A DNA stretch of 64,000 nt from Lenzites betulinus. Lineage: Eukaryota > Basidiomycota > Agaricomycetes > Polyporales > Polyporaceae. Positions 47,619 through 58,800 of this stretch are shown here, piece by piece. Position 1 is the first letter of the stretch, and every line of letters begins with the position of its first letter. Both the position numbers and the translations under genes were made by a program. The stretch lies in contig JABYQU010000019.1 of the NCBI GenBank assembly GCA_022264855.1, forward strand, positions 434,001 to 498,000, given 5' to 3'. The notes under the pieces are model-generated. The model was not told the DNA's origin. It did no database searches and saw only the letters and a list, made by a program, of their open reading frames with translations.

Positions 47619-48075
47619 ATGTTCTCGACACTCGTTCGTCTCAGCGTCGTAACCTCTCTCTTGAGTGTCGGTGTCTCCGCATTCACCGGGGATGGTGAGG
47701 GCCTCCTTGTAATTTATACGCAGCCTCTGACGAGTCCTTTCCAGGTACCTTTTTTAATCCCGGAGGCGCATTCGGCGCATGCGGTTCTGTAGAGCAGGAC
47801 AGCGATTTCGTTGTCGCCCTCAGCGCCGACCAGTACGCCGGAGGTGCCAACTGTTTCCGCCGTGTTAGCATCAGCTGTGAGCGTAACTGATTGAAACCGC
47901 TCACCGTCTTGTTCTGACACGATGCTCAGTTCAAGGACACCAAGTTTCCGCGACCGTGGAAGACCTCTGTCCCGGCTGTGCCTCCGGGAGCATCGACATG
48001 TCCCCCGTTGTTTTCCAGGAGCTGGCGGCTCTCTCTGTTGGCCGTCTCCATGGAGTAGAGTGGAATTTTGAGTGA
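47619..48075 (+). CDS. Small secreted double-psi beta-barrel (RlpA/barwin-like) protein
   Basis: Exons 47619-47694, 47745-47876 and 47930-48075 with introns GTGAGG..CCAG (50 nt) and GTGAGC..TCAG (53 nt, CTGAC branch) give 117 residues. Residues 1-21 are a signal peptide (MFSTLVRLS..GVSA). The mature protein has TFFNPGGAFGACG, DSDFVVALSADQY, GGANC, then VEDLCPGCASGSIDMSP and FQELAALSVGRLHGVEWNFE. This is the characteristic order of the small RlpA-like DPBB proteins of basidiomycetes, including the paired Cys and the Asp after the V(V/E) strand. Such proteins are secreted, are related to expansin domain 1 and barwin, and probably act at cell walls. No enzymatic activity can be claimed. It sits between the ILV2 relic and ILV2. 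Confidence 0.92.
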
Positions 48076-48837
48076 GCCGGAGCAGAAAGGACGGTGCAAG
48101 TCCAGCAGGGTGGCATCGCTGTGTGGTCGTTTCATTTCGGGTCAAACCTCCATATTTGTATTCCTGTTTCACGGGGTTGAGTGCTGTAACTTTGTATTCT
48201 TAGTCTAAACCAAACCATCAGCAAAACATCCAGACCAATCCATATGTATGCAGTGCTAGAAAGCGAGTAGGAATGGGATGTTTTGTCAGCATCTAGATGT
48301 GCTTTTCGTGATTTGAGGTTACAGCTACTTTCAGAACGATAGACCCCTTCCGAAAAAACTTACACGCAGCCATCTGGACGGCTTGAGTTGTATAGCGCCG
48401 CAACGCGGGCAGTTGTACTGGGCAACGTTTCGAGCGTCTCGTCTGCGACGACAGGTGCTGCCGGATTGGGAAGGAAGCGGTGCTTTTATTACAACCCAGT
48501 GTCGTGAGATTGCACACACACGACTGACCCCGGAGAATATCGTTTCCAACCCCAGGTAAATACTAGATACATGGGTGTCCCACCGCAGGGGACTTTTGCT
48601 TCTTTCCCGACCCAACGAGCGACAGATACATGCGAGCAGCGCCGACGCGCAGTGACGACTGACTATGAAGCGGATGGTAATGGTAAATGCGACCGCGACC
48701 GCGTTACGCGGCATGCGCGGGAGTATGCGTAGATGGTAGATGGTGCGAGATGATGGTGCAAATGCACGCGAGCGTGAAGGTAACGTAACGTCCACAGGAC
48801 CCGTAAAGTCTCAAATAAAGGAGGGCGGCTGTAGAGC
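48076..48837. other. Spacer between DPBB gene and ILV2
   Basis: The DPBB 3' region, repeat R copy 2 (48513-48598) and the ILV2 3' region. The minus-strand frame 48331-48795 crosses the repeat and is not supported as a gene. Confidence 0.5.
48513..48598. repeat. Short repeat R, copy 2
   Basis: This matches 46566-46649 with few substitutions. It lies 240 bp beyond the ILV2 stop codon, whereas copy 1 touches the ILV2 relic directly. Confidence 0.85.
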
Positions 48838-51142
48838 TCACGCCTTTTTGCCGTGCGCCTTGGCGTACGCTTCCCGGAACGAGGGGTGCAGGAGCTGCTC
48901 GTCCAGGGCCTTACCAGCGGGGACCTGTGTAAACGCGGTGAGCATCTATTCTCAGGAGTGAAAGGCGTGCAGCAACGGCTTACCATAGGGAATACGTGCT
49001 CGTTGGTCTCCACACAGCACTCCATGAGCACCGGCTTCGAGTCGTCGTACTCGAGGAACTCTTTCATCTTGGCAGGGAGGTCCTCCGCACGCTCACAGCG
49101 GATCGCGTGGATGCGCATCGCCTTGGCCAAAGCGATGAAGTCGGGGTTCACCATGCGCGTGTGAGCATAACGCGCGTCGTAGAACAGGTCTGCGTAAACG
49201 TAAGCCAGTGTGCATCACATATAGTGGACATAAGAGCCGTACCTTGCCATTGCAGCACCATGCCCTGGAACTCGTTGTTGAGCACCATCACCTTGACGCC
49301 GATGCCATACTGCGACGCTGTCTGCAGCTCCATAGCAGTCATGCTGAACGAGGCGTCGCCGTCGATGTCGACGACAGTCTTGTTCGGCGAGCCAACCTTC
49401 GCGCCGATGGCAGAAGGTAGACCGAAACCCATCGTCTGCAGACCTGATCAGCCCTGCAGCTCGAGACACAGATGCACAACACTTACTCCCAGACCGCCCG
49501 ACGTGACCATCGTGCGCGGATACCGCCAACGGAAGTGCTGCGCCGCCCACATCTGATGCTGGCCGACACCAGTCGTGATAATGACGTCTTCCTTGCGGTG
49601 CGCGGTCTGCCTGTCCAGCTCCTCGATGACCTCCTGCGGCTTCATCGGCGCGTCGGACTTGCTCTTCACGTACGTGAAGGGGAAGTTCGACTTCCACTGC
49701 TTGATGTCGTCGAACCACTCCTTGCGGGGCGCGTGGCGGATGAGCGGCGCAAGCGCGGCCATGTTCGCGACGACGTCCCCGAGGACGGGGATCGATGCCT
49801 CGACGACCTTGTTGATGTTCTTCGGCTGGATCTCGAAGTGGATGATGCCGCCGCGACCTTGCAGCGCGGCCGCACGCGCGGTGGGGGCGAAGAGGTCGAC
49901 CTTGCCCGTCACGCGATCGTCGAAGCGCGCACCCAGTGCAATGATGACGTCCGCCTGCTGGATGGCAAGGTTCGCGTACGCGGAGCCGTGCATGCCGAGC
50001 ATGTGCAGGCTCTTCTCGTCTGTCTCGTCGAAGGAACCAAGGCCCTGCAGCGTGGTCGTGACCGGGATGTTTCCGTTGTCGGCGATCTGCTTCAGCAGCT
50101 CCGGTCCCAGGGGGGACGAGAGCACGCCGTTGCCAGCGTAGATGACCGGGCGCTGCGCCTGGTTGATGAGGTTAGCGGCCTGCTGGATCAGAGCGAGGTC
50201 GAGGGGCTGGTCGAGAGGCTGCAGAGGGTTGGCAGGAAGACCGAGAGGGGTTCCAGGGGTGGTCGCCTTGTAAGGCAGAGGCGTCTTCAAGATACCAGCA
50301 GTGATATCTTTGGGCAAGTCAACAAGGACGGGGCCTGGCCGACCCGAGGTTGCAATCTTGAACGCCTCGTTGATGCGACGGGGGAGTTCAGAAATATCCT
50401 TGACCATGACATTCCATTTCGTGCACGCTCGCGAGATGCCGAGGATGTCTGCCTCCTGGAAGGCGTCCGAGCCGATAGCCGACGTGGCCACCTGGCCCGA
50501 GAATACAACAAGGGGGACGCCGTCACTCATCGCGTCCTGCATAGGCGTGATGACGTTTGTTGCGCCGGGTCCGGAGGTGACCAACACAACGCCGGGCTTG
50601 CCCGTTACACGCGCGTAGCCTTCCGCCATGTGTCCTGCGCCCTGCTCGTGTCTTGGGAGGACGAAGTCGAACTGGGGGGAGTTGTAGATAGCATCGAAAA
50701 CGGGGAGGATGGCGCCCCCGGGGTATCCGAAAATATGCTTCACGCCATGGCGGACCATCATCTCGTGGAAAATCTGGCCGCCGGACATGCCAATGAATGA
50801 ATGGTCCAGCGGTCCCTCCGCGTGGGGTCCAAGACCAGAAGGGGGGTAAGGAACGTTGTTCTTCGTCGGCAGCTGCTGGTATCCCGGAGCTGGTGACGGC
50901 CGCCTGGAGACTGTGTCAGCATATAGGAGCGCATATACCCCTGAAAAAACATACACAGACGACGAGGGGGTGGCCTCGCGCGGCGACGACCTGCTGATAT
51001 TCCTGGCATGCTCCCTCACTCTTGTCTTAGCATCGAGCATGGAGGGGCTCGCTACGGTCGAGCGAGCACGAACGAATTGTGTAGGCGTGGACACCTTGGA
51101 GGCGGCGGGCACGCGCATCGTTCTTGATGCAGAGAGGGACAT
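48838..51142 (-). CDS. ILV2: Acetolactate synthase catalytic subunit, mitochondrial
   Basis: Five exons (51142-50955, 50903-49487, 49435-49243, 49189-48984, 48924-48838) give 696 residues, close to yeast Ilv2. It catalyses the first common step of valine, leucine and isoleucine synthesis in mitochondria. The N-terminus is a Ser/Arg-rich transit peptide (MSLSASRTMRVPAASK). Upstream sequence in frame begins with TTG, so 51142 is the first ATG. Recognisable parts are GYPGGAILPVFD, the catalytic Glu in PRHEQGAGHMAEG, the FAD-region SGPGATNVITPMQDA, the TPP/Mg motif starting GDASFS and ending NN, and VLQWQDLFYD. The N-terminal intron (50904-50954, 51 nt) is frame-neutral and could be mistaken for coding. 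Residues tied to herbicide sensitivity look wild type. Confidence 0.97.
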
Positions 51143-51259
51143 CCTGGGCGACGTTGGCGACGGGGGCGGCAGCGACGAGGAGGACGGCGGCAGGAGCGAG
51201 GAGGAAGCAGTCAAAGAAAACTGGGAGGAAACCGAGTCTATAGGTTTTAAGCAGCGCTC

Positions 51260-51265
51260 GAGTCA
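51260..51265 (-). promoter_or_regulatory. GCN4-type TGACTC motif upstream of ILV2
   Basis: TGACTC on the minus strand lies 118 bp upstream of the ILV2 ATG; a second one (plus strand) is at 51495-51500. Fungal amino-acid biosynthetic genes are commonly controlled by Gcn4/CPC1 through TGASTCA-like sites. Six-base matches can occur by chance. Confidence 0.35.
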
Positions 51266-51331
51266 TTAACTCCAGTGCGGTCACCTGATCCGGGGAATCC
51301 CCTCTGCATTCGGGTTAGGGCTACAGGCCGC

Positions 51332-51341
51332 CATATAAATA
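51332..51341 (-). promoter_or_regulatory. TATA-like box upstream of ILV2
   Basis: An AT-only run (TATTTATAT when read on the minus strand) lies about 190 bp before the ILV2 ATG, in otherwise GC-rich DNA. Confidence 0.35.
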
Positions 51342-52926
51342 GGCCACTCTCGCCGCTTCCAGCCAAATTCCGACAGCATCCCGCCCTCCGATTGGCCAGA
51401 GCCGCCTTCCCACGTCAATAATACCCCGGACTGTGCACGTCCTGCAAACCCTCGTGTTTTCTCTGCTCCACTGCGATTCACAGGACCACACCCATGACTC
51501 GGTACTTGAGTGACTGACAGGAGTCTGTTTCGCAGTGAAGTCTACTAATACTATGCGAACCGTGCGATGTAGCAGCTTTTTTGTAACCTTCGCTGACGAA
51601 AAGACATTGATTGTAAGCAGACGCTGCGGAAGGTCATCAGTATCTTCATAATCGGAGATAGCCTGCGTCTGGCCACGCGTCACCTTGCTGCTAGCCTTGA
51701 CTTGGGTGGTGTAAACTCCTGGTGGCAGCATCTTCGTAGATATAGAGCGGATTTCGGCAGTTCTTTTTCTCAGCGTTGACATGGCCGACGCGGAACATAC
51801 CCACACTCAAGCTCTTTTTTCAGAATGACGTAGTAGATCAATACACAGGCGGGGATAGTCCGAGTTGGAGGCCTGTGCTGTTTGACGTAAATCACCGTCT
51901 GGAATCGCACAATGGCCCTGGAGATATATCTTCCTACCGTATGAAAGAATGAAGTGAACGGCGTCGAACCTAGTGCCGATTGAATCATGGCACCCAACTA
52001 CTTACTTCCGCACCGCTATATGTGAGTCAATAACGTTCGACGGGCTGAAGGGCGTACAAAGCCCGCGACGATGCACGTAGCTTCTGATCTTGCTTTCATT
52101 TCCGTGGGCCTTTTCAGTCGGACAGTAGCGGAAACGTGCGTCGGATCGCGGACCGCTACTTGACTTCCTACATTCGGAGAGTCTCGTAGGCTTCGGGGTA
52201 TCGGCAGACCGTCCCGATAAAACCTTGTGCGTGCCGCTGAACCTTGGCTGTCTCACTCCTTAGATGCCCGGAACAAGAGAAGGAAGGAGAATGTTTCTGC
52301 AGGCCTCCCGAACAAGACCCCGCGGCGACGCCGTTTACCCAAGACGCAGGTCTTGCGCCGACCGGCGATCATGCATCACGTTCTTGGACGCTTACGCGTA
52401 ATGACCCGCGACGGTGCAAGTATCTTGGCCCTCGCTAAGAAGAGCACCGCTCCAACAAACTCTATACGGTGATGTGCGCCAAGTGTGCGCCCAGGCAAGA
52501 GGGATACAGCGATAGCAAAGCAGTACAGCGGCGACCTGTCTCTAGCAACGTAGAACAGCGGGGTGCCCGGGCGGCGGCTGACGACACTCCAAGTCCGCGT
52601 TGACCAAGGTCCAACGTGACCGTCCGAGCCTGACGATCTTCAGGTCCGCCGCAGTATACCGGCTTCGGGGCGCGCTGAGATGTAACGCCAGGTTCCCCCG
52701 AATGCTTGGCATCATCAATCATGAGAAATGCGTAAGGCACGATTTGGCGTGCGGCAGCAGTGGATTACGGTGCCGGCGTGGTCCATCTTCGTGAGCAGCG
52801 CACGGCGGTGCTGGGCGAGGACAGCATCAGTTAAGCTCAGTATCCAGGGTCTTCGTGAGACTCACAAATGCGCGCGTGGCTGTATGTGTATGTAGCAAAC
52901 ACAATGAGGTGCGTCTGGGGGCACGT

Positions 52927-53505
52927 TCACCGCTGTGGCGGTAGCGGGGCCCACTGAACCTTCTCGGATGTATGGGCGGGTTCGGGCTGTTGCTACACAT
53001 CGCAGGGCAGATCAGATATTTGGACCCAAAACGCTGAACGGTGGCAACGTACCGGGGAAGGCGTTCGTGTGGAGGAGGTGATCCCATAGGGGCCATGGAA
53101 CACTCGCGGCGCCACGACCTCGTCCGACGCCCGACCGTAGTTCCGCACCCTTCGCCTACGCCTGGCTTGTCGCCACTTGATCAGGAGTATGATTCCACCA
53201 ACCAGGCCGATTAGGACCGCTACGAAGAGAAGCAGGTGGCATGAGAAAGAGGAAGCAGCGAGCAAGAAGGCTGAGACGCACCCAACGTGACAGCAACCGC
53301 CACGACCCACGGCTCGGTCAAATGCCCATTGGGTGCGGTATCATCCCCCTCGGTACCGACTCTGCATCGTGGTGATTTTGCTCAGTACGCGCTCGGAGAA
53401 GAGAAGGTGGACGAGCACTCACTCGGCACGCTTGCGCAGCGCTCTCGCATCCGCAGAAGCAACGCCCGCGCAGACAGCGAGCAAATAACACAGCGCCACA
53501 GACAT
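52927..53505 (-). CDS. Small single-pass membrane protein with signal peptide
   Basis: Exons 53505-53423, 53361-53282, 53219-53053 and 52953-52927 give 118 residues. Introns are GTGAGT..GCAG (61 nt, CTGAG branch), GTGCGT..GTAG (62 nt) and GTACGT..TCAG (99 nt). Residues 1-18 form a signal peptide (MSVALCYLLAVCAGVASA). A dibasic LRKRAE site that a Kex2-like protease could cut follows, then a short acidic ectodomain. A transmembrane helix comes next (VAVAVTLAVLIGLVGGIILLI), then a strongly basic stop-transfer stretch (RQARRRRRVR) and a Ser/Thr/Pro-rich cytosolic tail. Splicing is required to bring helix and signal peptide into one frame. The last short exon is the least certain. Function unknown. 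Confidence 0.65.
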
Positions 53506-54190
53506 CGATCTCAAGAAACCCGTCGGAGTGTTCAGAGAGCTGGACGTGCGAAGCGGAGGCGAGAGTGTGTGTGTTGCGGACGGGACCGACACAGTAGAGA
53601 GCAGCGCACCGCGCCTCGGGCAGTGGGTTTAATACTCCTGGCGGGCATCCGAGGACGTCCTTGGGCCTTGGCAGCGGAGAGCTTTATGTTCTTGACGGTG
53701 GGCAGGGTGCGGTTCCCATGCCCGCCAAGGGCCTCGGGTTCAGCGGAAAGAGAGCCTTGGCAAGCCAAGCCATCCTCTCTCCGAGCATCCGGTAGGCGCG
53801 CCAGGTCCGCCGAGCTACCTCCCCGATCGTGCCGTGCGCAGCCGAAGACAGAGTCTGCACCATATCGTGTTCATCTGATTCGGTGGAATGTTGCAGGGCG
53901 TAGGTCGAGCTGGAGAGACGTCAACCGAGCGTACTCCTTCGCTTGGGCTGGGTTTTCGGCAGAGACAAGGAGCTCAAGGCGACCGCCACCGACTGGCTGC
54001 AGTTGTGCCGAGCTACTGCATCCACGGCGATCAGCTAGCAGTGGGAATAAACAGCCCCATGGTCTCCGGTATACGTATGCGTTATACGGTAACATACGGG
54101 TAATGACGGCACGGTCTCGGCGAGCGAGAAGTCGAGGACGTCCGATGCAAGAGGTGATAGACGCCGGTGAACACATCCGGGGAAAAAGTA
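53506..54190. other. Spacer between small membrane protein and tRNA-Ala
   Basis: 685 bp without a supported gene. The long plus-strand frame here reads straight through the tRNA and is a shadow. Confidence 0.5.
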
Positions 54191-54279
54191 TGGACGCACT
54201 GGGAATTGAACCCAGCACCCCCCGCAACAGATCCTAATGGATGCTAAGCGGATGTGATAACCAACTACACCATGCGCCC
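54191..54279 (-). tRNA. tRNA-Ala(AGC) with a 15-nt intron
   Basis: The minus strand folds into a full cloverleaf. The acceptor stem GGGCGCA/TGCGTCC has 7 pairs (one G-U) with discriminator A. D-arm GTGT..TCAC, anticodon stem TCCGC/GCGGG, loop T-T-AGC-A, variable loop of 5 nt and T-arm CTGGG-TTCAATT-CCCAG complete it. The anticodon loop is 22 nt instead of 7. The extra 15 nt (54227-54241) sit between positions 37 and 38, the standard place for nuclear tRNA introns. The A box and B box (GGTTCAATTCC-like) promote Pol III transcription from inside the gene. Confidence 0.95.
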
Positions 54280-54532
54280 ATACTACTAATACAATGTATA
54301 TAGTTGAGATCATGCTTTACACAGTGCAATGATCGCGGCCGCGGAGTTCCGACGACTCCCAGCGACGCCGCGCGTAGTCGGAGTTGGGCTTTCACTGCAC
54401 AAATCGGACGTTTATACACGGCCAACACGTTTTCATCTTAGCGTAGTGAGGTTGCTGAAAACCTCAAGGTCGGTACTTGTGTACTGTTAGTGATAAGAAA
54501 TGCCCTGGCTAATCAACAATCCGGTAGGACTC

Positions 54533-55664
54533 ATGTTCGAACTTGTGGCGCGAGTAGCACGCAACCAAGCACGCCGCACAGTGTGCTCCCACCCAGCGCA
54601 CGGCCTCAATAGGAACTTCAGTCAATCTGCCACCAGGATGGCTGCAGCGGCTTTTGCCCAGCAGGGCAAGAAGGTATGGTGGAGGATCTTACCGTGACGT
54701 ATACCGTTGACCGACTCATTACCCGCTGTCGCGTCTTCCCAGATTGTGGCGATTGGCCGCAACTACAGCGAGCACGCCAAGGAGCTTAACAACGCCGTCC
54801 CGAAGGAGCCTATAATATTCCTGAAGCCCACGACGAGCTACCTGCCGTCGGGAGGCGACATGGAGATTCCTCAGGGCGTTGTTGCTCACTATGAAGGTCT
54901 CGAGTGTTCCTGCGGTATTTGCCGGTTGCGTGCTGAAGTCATGATCAGTTGAGCTCGGTGTCATCGTTGGCAAGCGTGGCCGCGACATCCCCGAGAACGA
55001 GGCAGAGGGCTACGTCGCTGGATATGGTGATCAGCCACCGTTACAGCCGTCGGCGCGATAGCTCACATAGTTTTATAGCCCTTGCTGTGGACATGACTGC
55101 CCGCAACCTCCAGGAGGAGATCAAGTCCAAGCGGCTGCCTTGGACGGTGGCGAAGGGTTTCGACACGTTCACGCCCATCAGGTTTGTACTTTCGACGGGA
55201 TTCGAATTCACTACGCTAACACGGATCACGCGTCGGTAGCTCTTACATCCCCAAGGAGCAGGTCGATGACGCCGCCAACTTGTCCCTCACCCTCAAGGTC
55301 AGCTGTCCTCTACAAATAAGATGTGCAGAATTGGCGTGTCTGACGGTCATTATGCAGGTCAATGGCGCCGTCAAGCAGGATGGGAACACGAAAGACATGA
55401 TCTTCCCGATCCCCCGCCTCATCCACCACATCTCGACGATCATGACGCTCGAGGTAAGGCAGCACCCTCTACGAACGGGTAACTGACCGACCCGCCACAC
55501 AGGAGGGAGACCTCATCCTCACCGGGACGCCGTCCGGCGTCGGCCCCGTCGTCCCCGGGGAGAAGATCGAGTGCACGCTGAAGGACAGCACCGGGAAGCA
55601 GCTCGCCGCGCTCGACTTCAACGCCGTCCAGCGCGCGGGCGGGTACCTCTACAAGCCGGAGTGA
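54533..55664 (+). CDS. FAHD1: FAHD1-like acylpyruvase / fumarylacetoacetate hydrolase family, probably mitochondrial
   Basis: Seven exons (…-54673, 54743-54896, 54949-55026, 55079-55181, 55240-55297, 55358-55453, 55503-55664). From ATG 54533 the product is 263 residues with an Arg-rich presequence. ATG 54500 or 54638 (228 residues, the length of human FAHD1) are alternatives. The fold is clear: IVAIGRNYSEHAKEL, PIIFLKPTTSY, metal ligands in HYEVELGVIVGK (Glu..Glu) and ALAVDMTARNLQ (Asp), PWTVAKGFDTFTPI, IPRLIHHIS and the C-terminal EGDLILTGTPSGVGP. Family members cleave acylpyruvates or decarboxylate oxaloacetate; yeast FMP41 is the counterpart. Convergent with the SAPS gene, 159 bp away. Confidence 0.93.
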
Positions 55665-55823
55665 GGTATCATGCATCTACGTAGCGGGTGCTCATCGTAC
55701 ACTACTAGTACTACGGACATTGTGCGGGCGGGGGCGTGTGGTGGTGGAAAGCGATCTAGCGAGAGCACAAGGAGCTATACATCATCATCACAACACTGGT
55801 CGGGCGGAGCGTACAAGGATTTT

Positions 55824-58800
55824 CTACGTGTCGCGCGCAGTCCGTTCGTCATGGTCTCTGCCGGCGGCGGCGCTCGCCGACGCGTCGGGTGCGCGCCGCT
55901 CCGCGAAGTTGTCGTCGAAGGAGCCGGTGCTCGACGTGCTCGCAAAGCTCCAGCTGTCGGCGCCAGTCGGCGTGAGCGTGCCCTCCGCCTCGAACGATCC
56001 AGAGCCTGCGCTCTGGAAGTCGCCGAAGTCGCCGAAGGACTCGAAGGAGCTGTCCTCCATGAACTCCTCGGTAGCTATAGCAGTTGTGGATGGGAAGTCG
56101 AAAGGATCTGAGCCGCTGGCCGCAGCGTGGTCAGAGAAAGGGCCGAATGTATCCTGTAGAAGCGACAGCATTAGCCAGTACGAACCGTTTGGAAACGTCG
56201 AAACTACTCACATCTTCGAAGGGGTCCTGATATGATGCTGAATGTGACGAGTTGGGAGGTGGGAAGGAGTCCTGGGGGCTCCCCGTCAGGGCTATGCGGG
56301 CAAAGGCTACGTCGATCATACCTCAAACCCAGTTGAACTTAGCGGGCGCCGTCCGTTATCATGCTGACGCGCAGTCACTGGAGGAGGGCGCAGCTCAAAT
56401 GTCGACTGCGACAGCCAGCCGCCGTCGTCTTCCTCATCCGAGGCCTCATCTGACGAACCCAGATGATCCGACGACTGCATCTCCTGCACGAGGTAATTTG
56501 CAAACTGCGATGCTCTCTCAGCACTACATACGCATCGAACTCAAAGAGACGTTGCATACCTGCGAAGGCGCAGCGTTGAACTCCTCCTCTTCGTCATCCA
56601 TTGACATCGCGGCGAAGTCCGCGCTCCCTTCCCGCGTCCGCGCCGACCGCCGGAACTCGCCCCGCATCTCCACCGGCGCTCTCTGGTCTGCGCGCGGAGG
56701 GACAGAGGCCGCGATCGAGTCCGCCTCGTCGACCTTCCACTGCGCCGCGTTCGTGCTCCGCATCGACGGCGCGATCACAGGTTTGCCGCCGCCAAGCAAT
56801 ATCTGGTCCTTTGACTTCGTCTCCTTGTACCGGCCTGTCACGTACTCGTCCCATTCCGGCTGTGGCGCGTGCTGGGCGACCTGCAGGCGCAGATCGGGCG
56901 GTAGGTGTTCGAGCGCGTTGAGGACGTCCTCGGAGATGAGCGTGAGGTGACCCATGTAACCCAGCCGGACCCCCTTGGGTTCTGAGCTATAAATGGAGAA
57001 TTATTATTGGGGCAACAGGACGTATACGCCACACTTACCTCTCGATGTCATTCCGTTTTGAGCCCTCGATGATACGGTGCATCAGCCTCGCGTCGCGGAA
57101 CAATGCGACGGTAAGTTCCCTGTTGTATCCGACATCCCGCCGACCGGTCAGAATCTGGTGGATCAAGTCATAGACAACGCTATGCAGAAAGTTGTTCCAC
57201 GGGAAATCGAAGAAAAGATCCTGGACGGAGAGACACGTCAGCCAAGTGCACTCGGTAATCTGCACTTGTTTAATAACGCACGAGCAACGTCGAGACGACA
57301 TTAGCTTCTAGGAACCGCTGCTTGAGTCGCTCGCCAAGGACTGGGCGCCCAGGCAATGCGTCCCTTGTGGACCGTCGGGTACTGCGACGCGAACTCGCCG
57401 AGCGCGGCCTTGAGACCGGCCCTTCTGTGTCTGAGCTCCACGAGTTCTGACGATGTTGGGGGAACGCAGCGACATCGGATGGGGAGGTAGAAGGTGATGG
57501 CCCAGACGCCAAGGGAGAGGCGGCGGGAGACTCGGCGATGGAGGCGGGCGACTCTGGAGGAGCCGGACTCGTTCCGGGCGCAGGGGAATCGTACATGGCG
57601 ATCTCTTCCATGGCCTCGTCGTCCGAGCTTCCAGGTTCGTCGCCGCTCATATCATCATCAGAGTCGGTGAGGTTGGAGGAAGGCGCGTGGGAGACGGGGA
57701 ACTCGTGTGCGGACGCCACCTCGTCCGCCTCATCATCTTCCATGCCATCATTGTCACCGCTCCCGTTCCCGATGGCTATGACCTGTGCGAGCTCCTCCAG
57801 GGCGGACAGGCCGCCTTGCAACCTCCCCTCTGCGTCATACAGGTGGTCGTACTCGGAAGGGCGGTTCAAGAGAGACATGTTCGAGCAATGCAAAAGCTCG
57901 GCATACAACTCGCATATCCGGTACCGCTCGAATGTCAAAGGCGGGAGAGCTCCAACGGTAGTCAAGACCGGTCCATCCTGCGGTTCTCTGTTAGAGATAT
58001 ACCGACTAGGAACACGAGATGCTTACCAGTGATCGCGGGTGTTTCAGGAATTGCTGTAGCCTCCCTAGATGCTCGCACATCAATTCGAGAACGGGTCCGA
58101 GATGCACCACGCCCATGCGGTTGACCATCTCCTTCATGGCGGCCTCAAGCGTTTCGCGCCCGCCCTCAGGATTGATATGCAACTGCTGCTGCACCAGAAT
58201 CAACCGATTCCGCAGCGTGTGGAAGAGGTACGGCTCGAAGTAGTCCGAGTTATTCTGCCGTATCAGTTCGATGATAATGCATACCGACTGCACGACAGAC
58301 GACACCGCAGACTCGGCAGATAGCGGTTTCGGGCACGACGGCGGGGCCTTCTCTTGCACTGGAGTAGTCTGCTCGCCCACGCTCGAAACGCCGAAATCGC
58401 ACATGATGTAGCCAGTCAGCTTGGCGACGTTGTCACGGTGGGCGAGCTCGCGCGCGAAGATATTCGACGCGGGAAGGCGGTCTAGCCCGTCAGAGATGCC
58501 TGCAGCAGGAGAAGGCGCAGCCATCGAGATGATACCCTTGATGAGCTCCGCGACTACCGTATGCATGTCGCTGCTATGGGCGGGGGAGAGCAGATCGATG
58601 AGGCGGGACATGAGGTTCTCTCTCGATAGCCACTGTATGTCTTGAGGTAAGAGGGGTTCGCCGCGGCGCATACAGCGTGCAAGGAAGAACATACGTCAAG
58701 TACGCCGGCGCCGGCTGGATGCTCGTCGAGCTGGATGATGCGCACGAGGAGGTCTGCGAATGGCGGGGACTCTATGTGCTGCAAAATGCGCTCCGCGATG

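Larger units (their letters stand above)
51143..52926. other. ILV2 upstream region and unassigned DNA
   Basis: The first 400 bp are probably the ILV2 promoter (see the GCN4-type motifs and TATA-like site). Beyond it, minus-strand frames at 51770-51997 (ACVLIYYVILKKELECG, followed by a GTATGT donor-like site) and 52002-52256 look partly coding. Two overlapping frames compete there, no start was found, and no family was recognised with certainty. Confidence 0.4.

Noticed and set aside
49472..50800. 442-codon frame antisense to ILV2
   Set aside because: A mirror of the high-GC3 ILV2 coding strand; Arg/Val/Leu/Asp pattern without domains.
51143..51214. N-terminal extension of ILV2 to 51214
   Set aside because: The codon at 51214 is TTG; the first ATG in frame is 51142 and already gives a good transit peptide.
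53287..54237. 316-codon plus-strand frame
   Set aside because: It runs through the tRNA-Ala gene and opposite the small membrane-protein exons.
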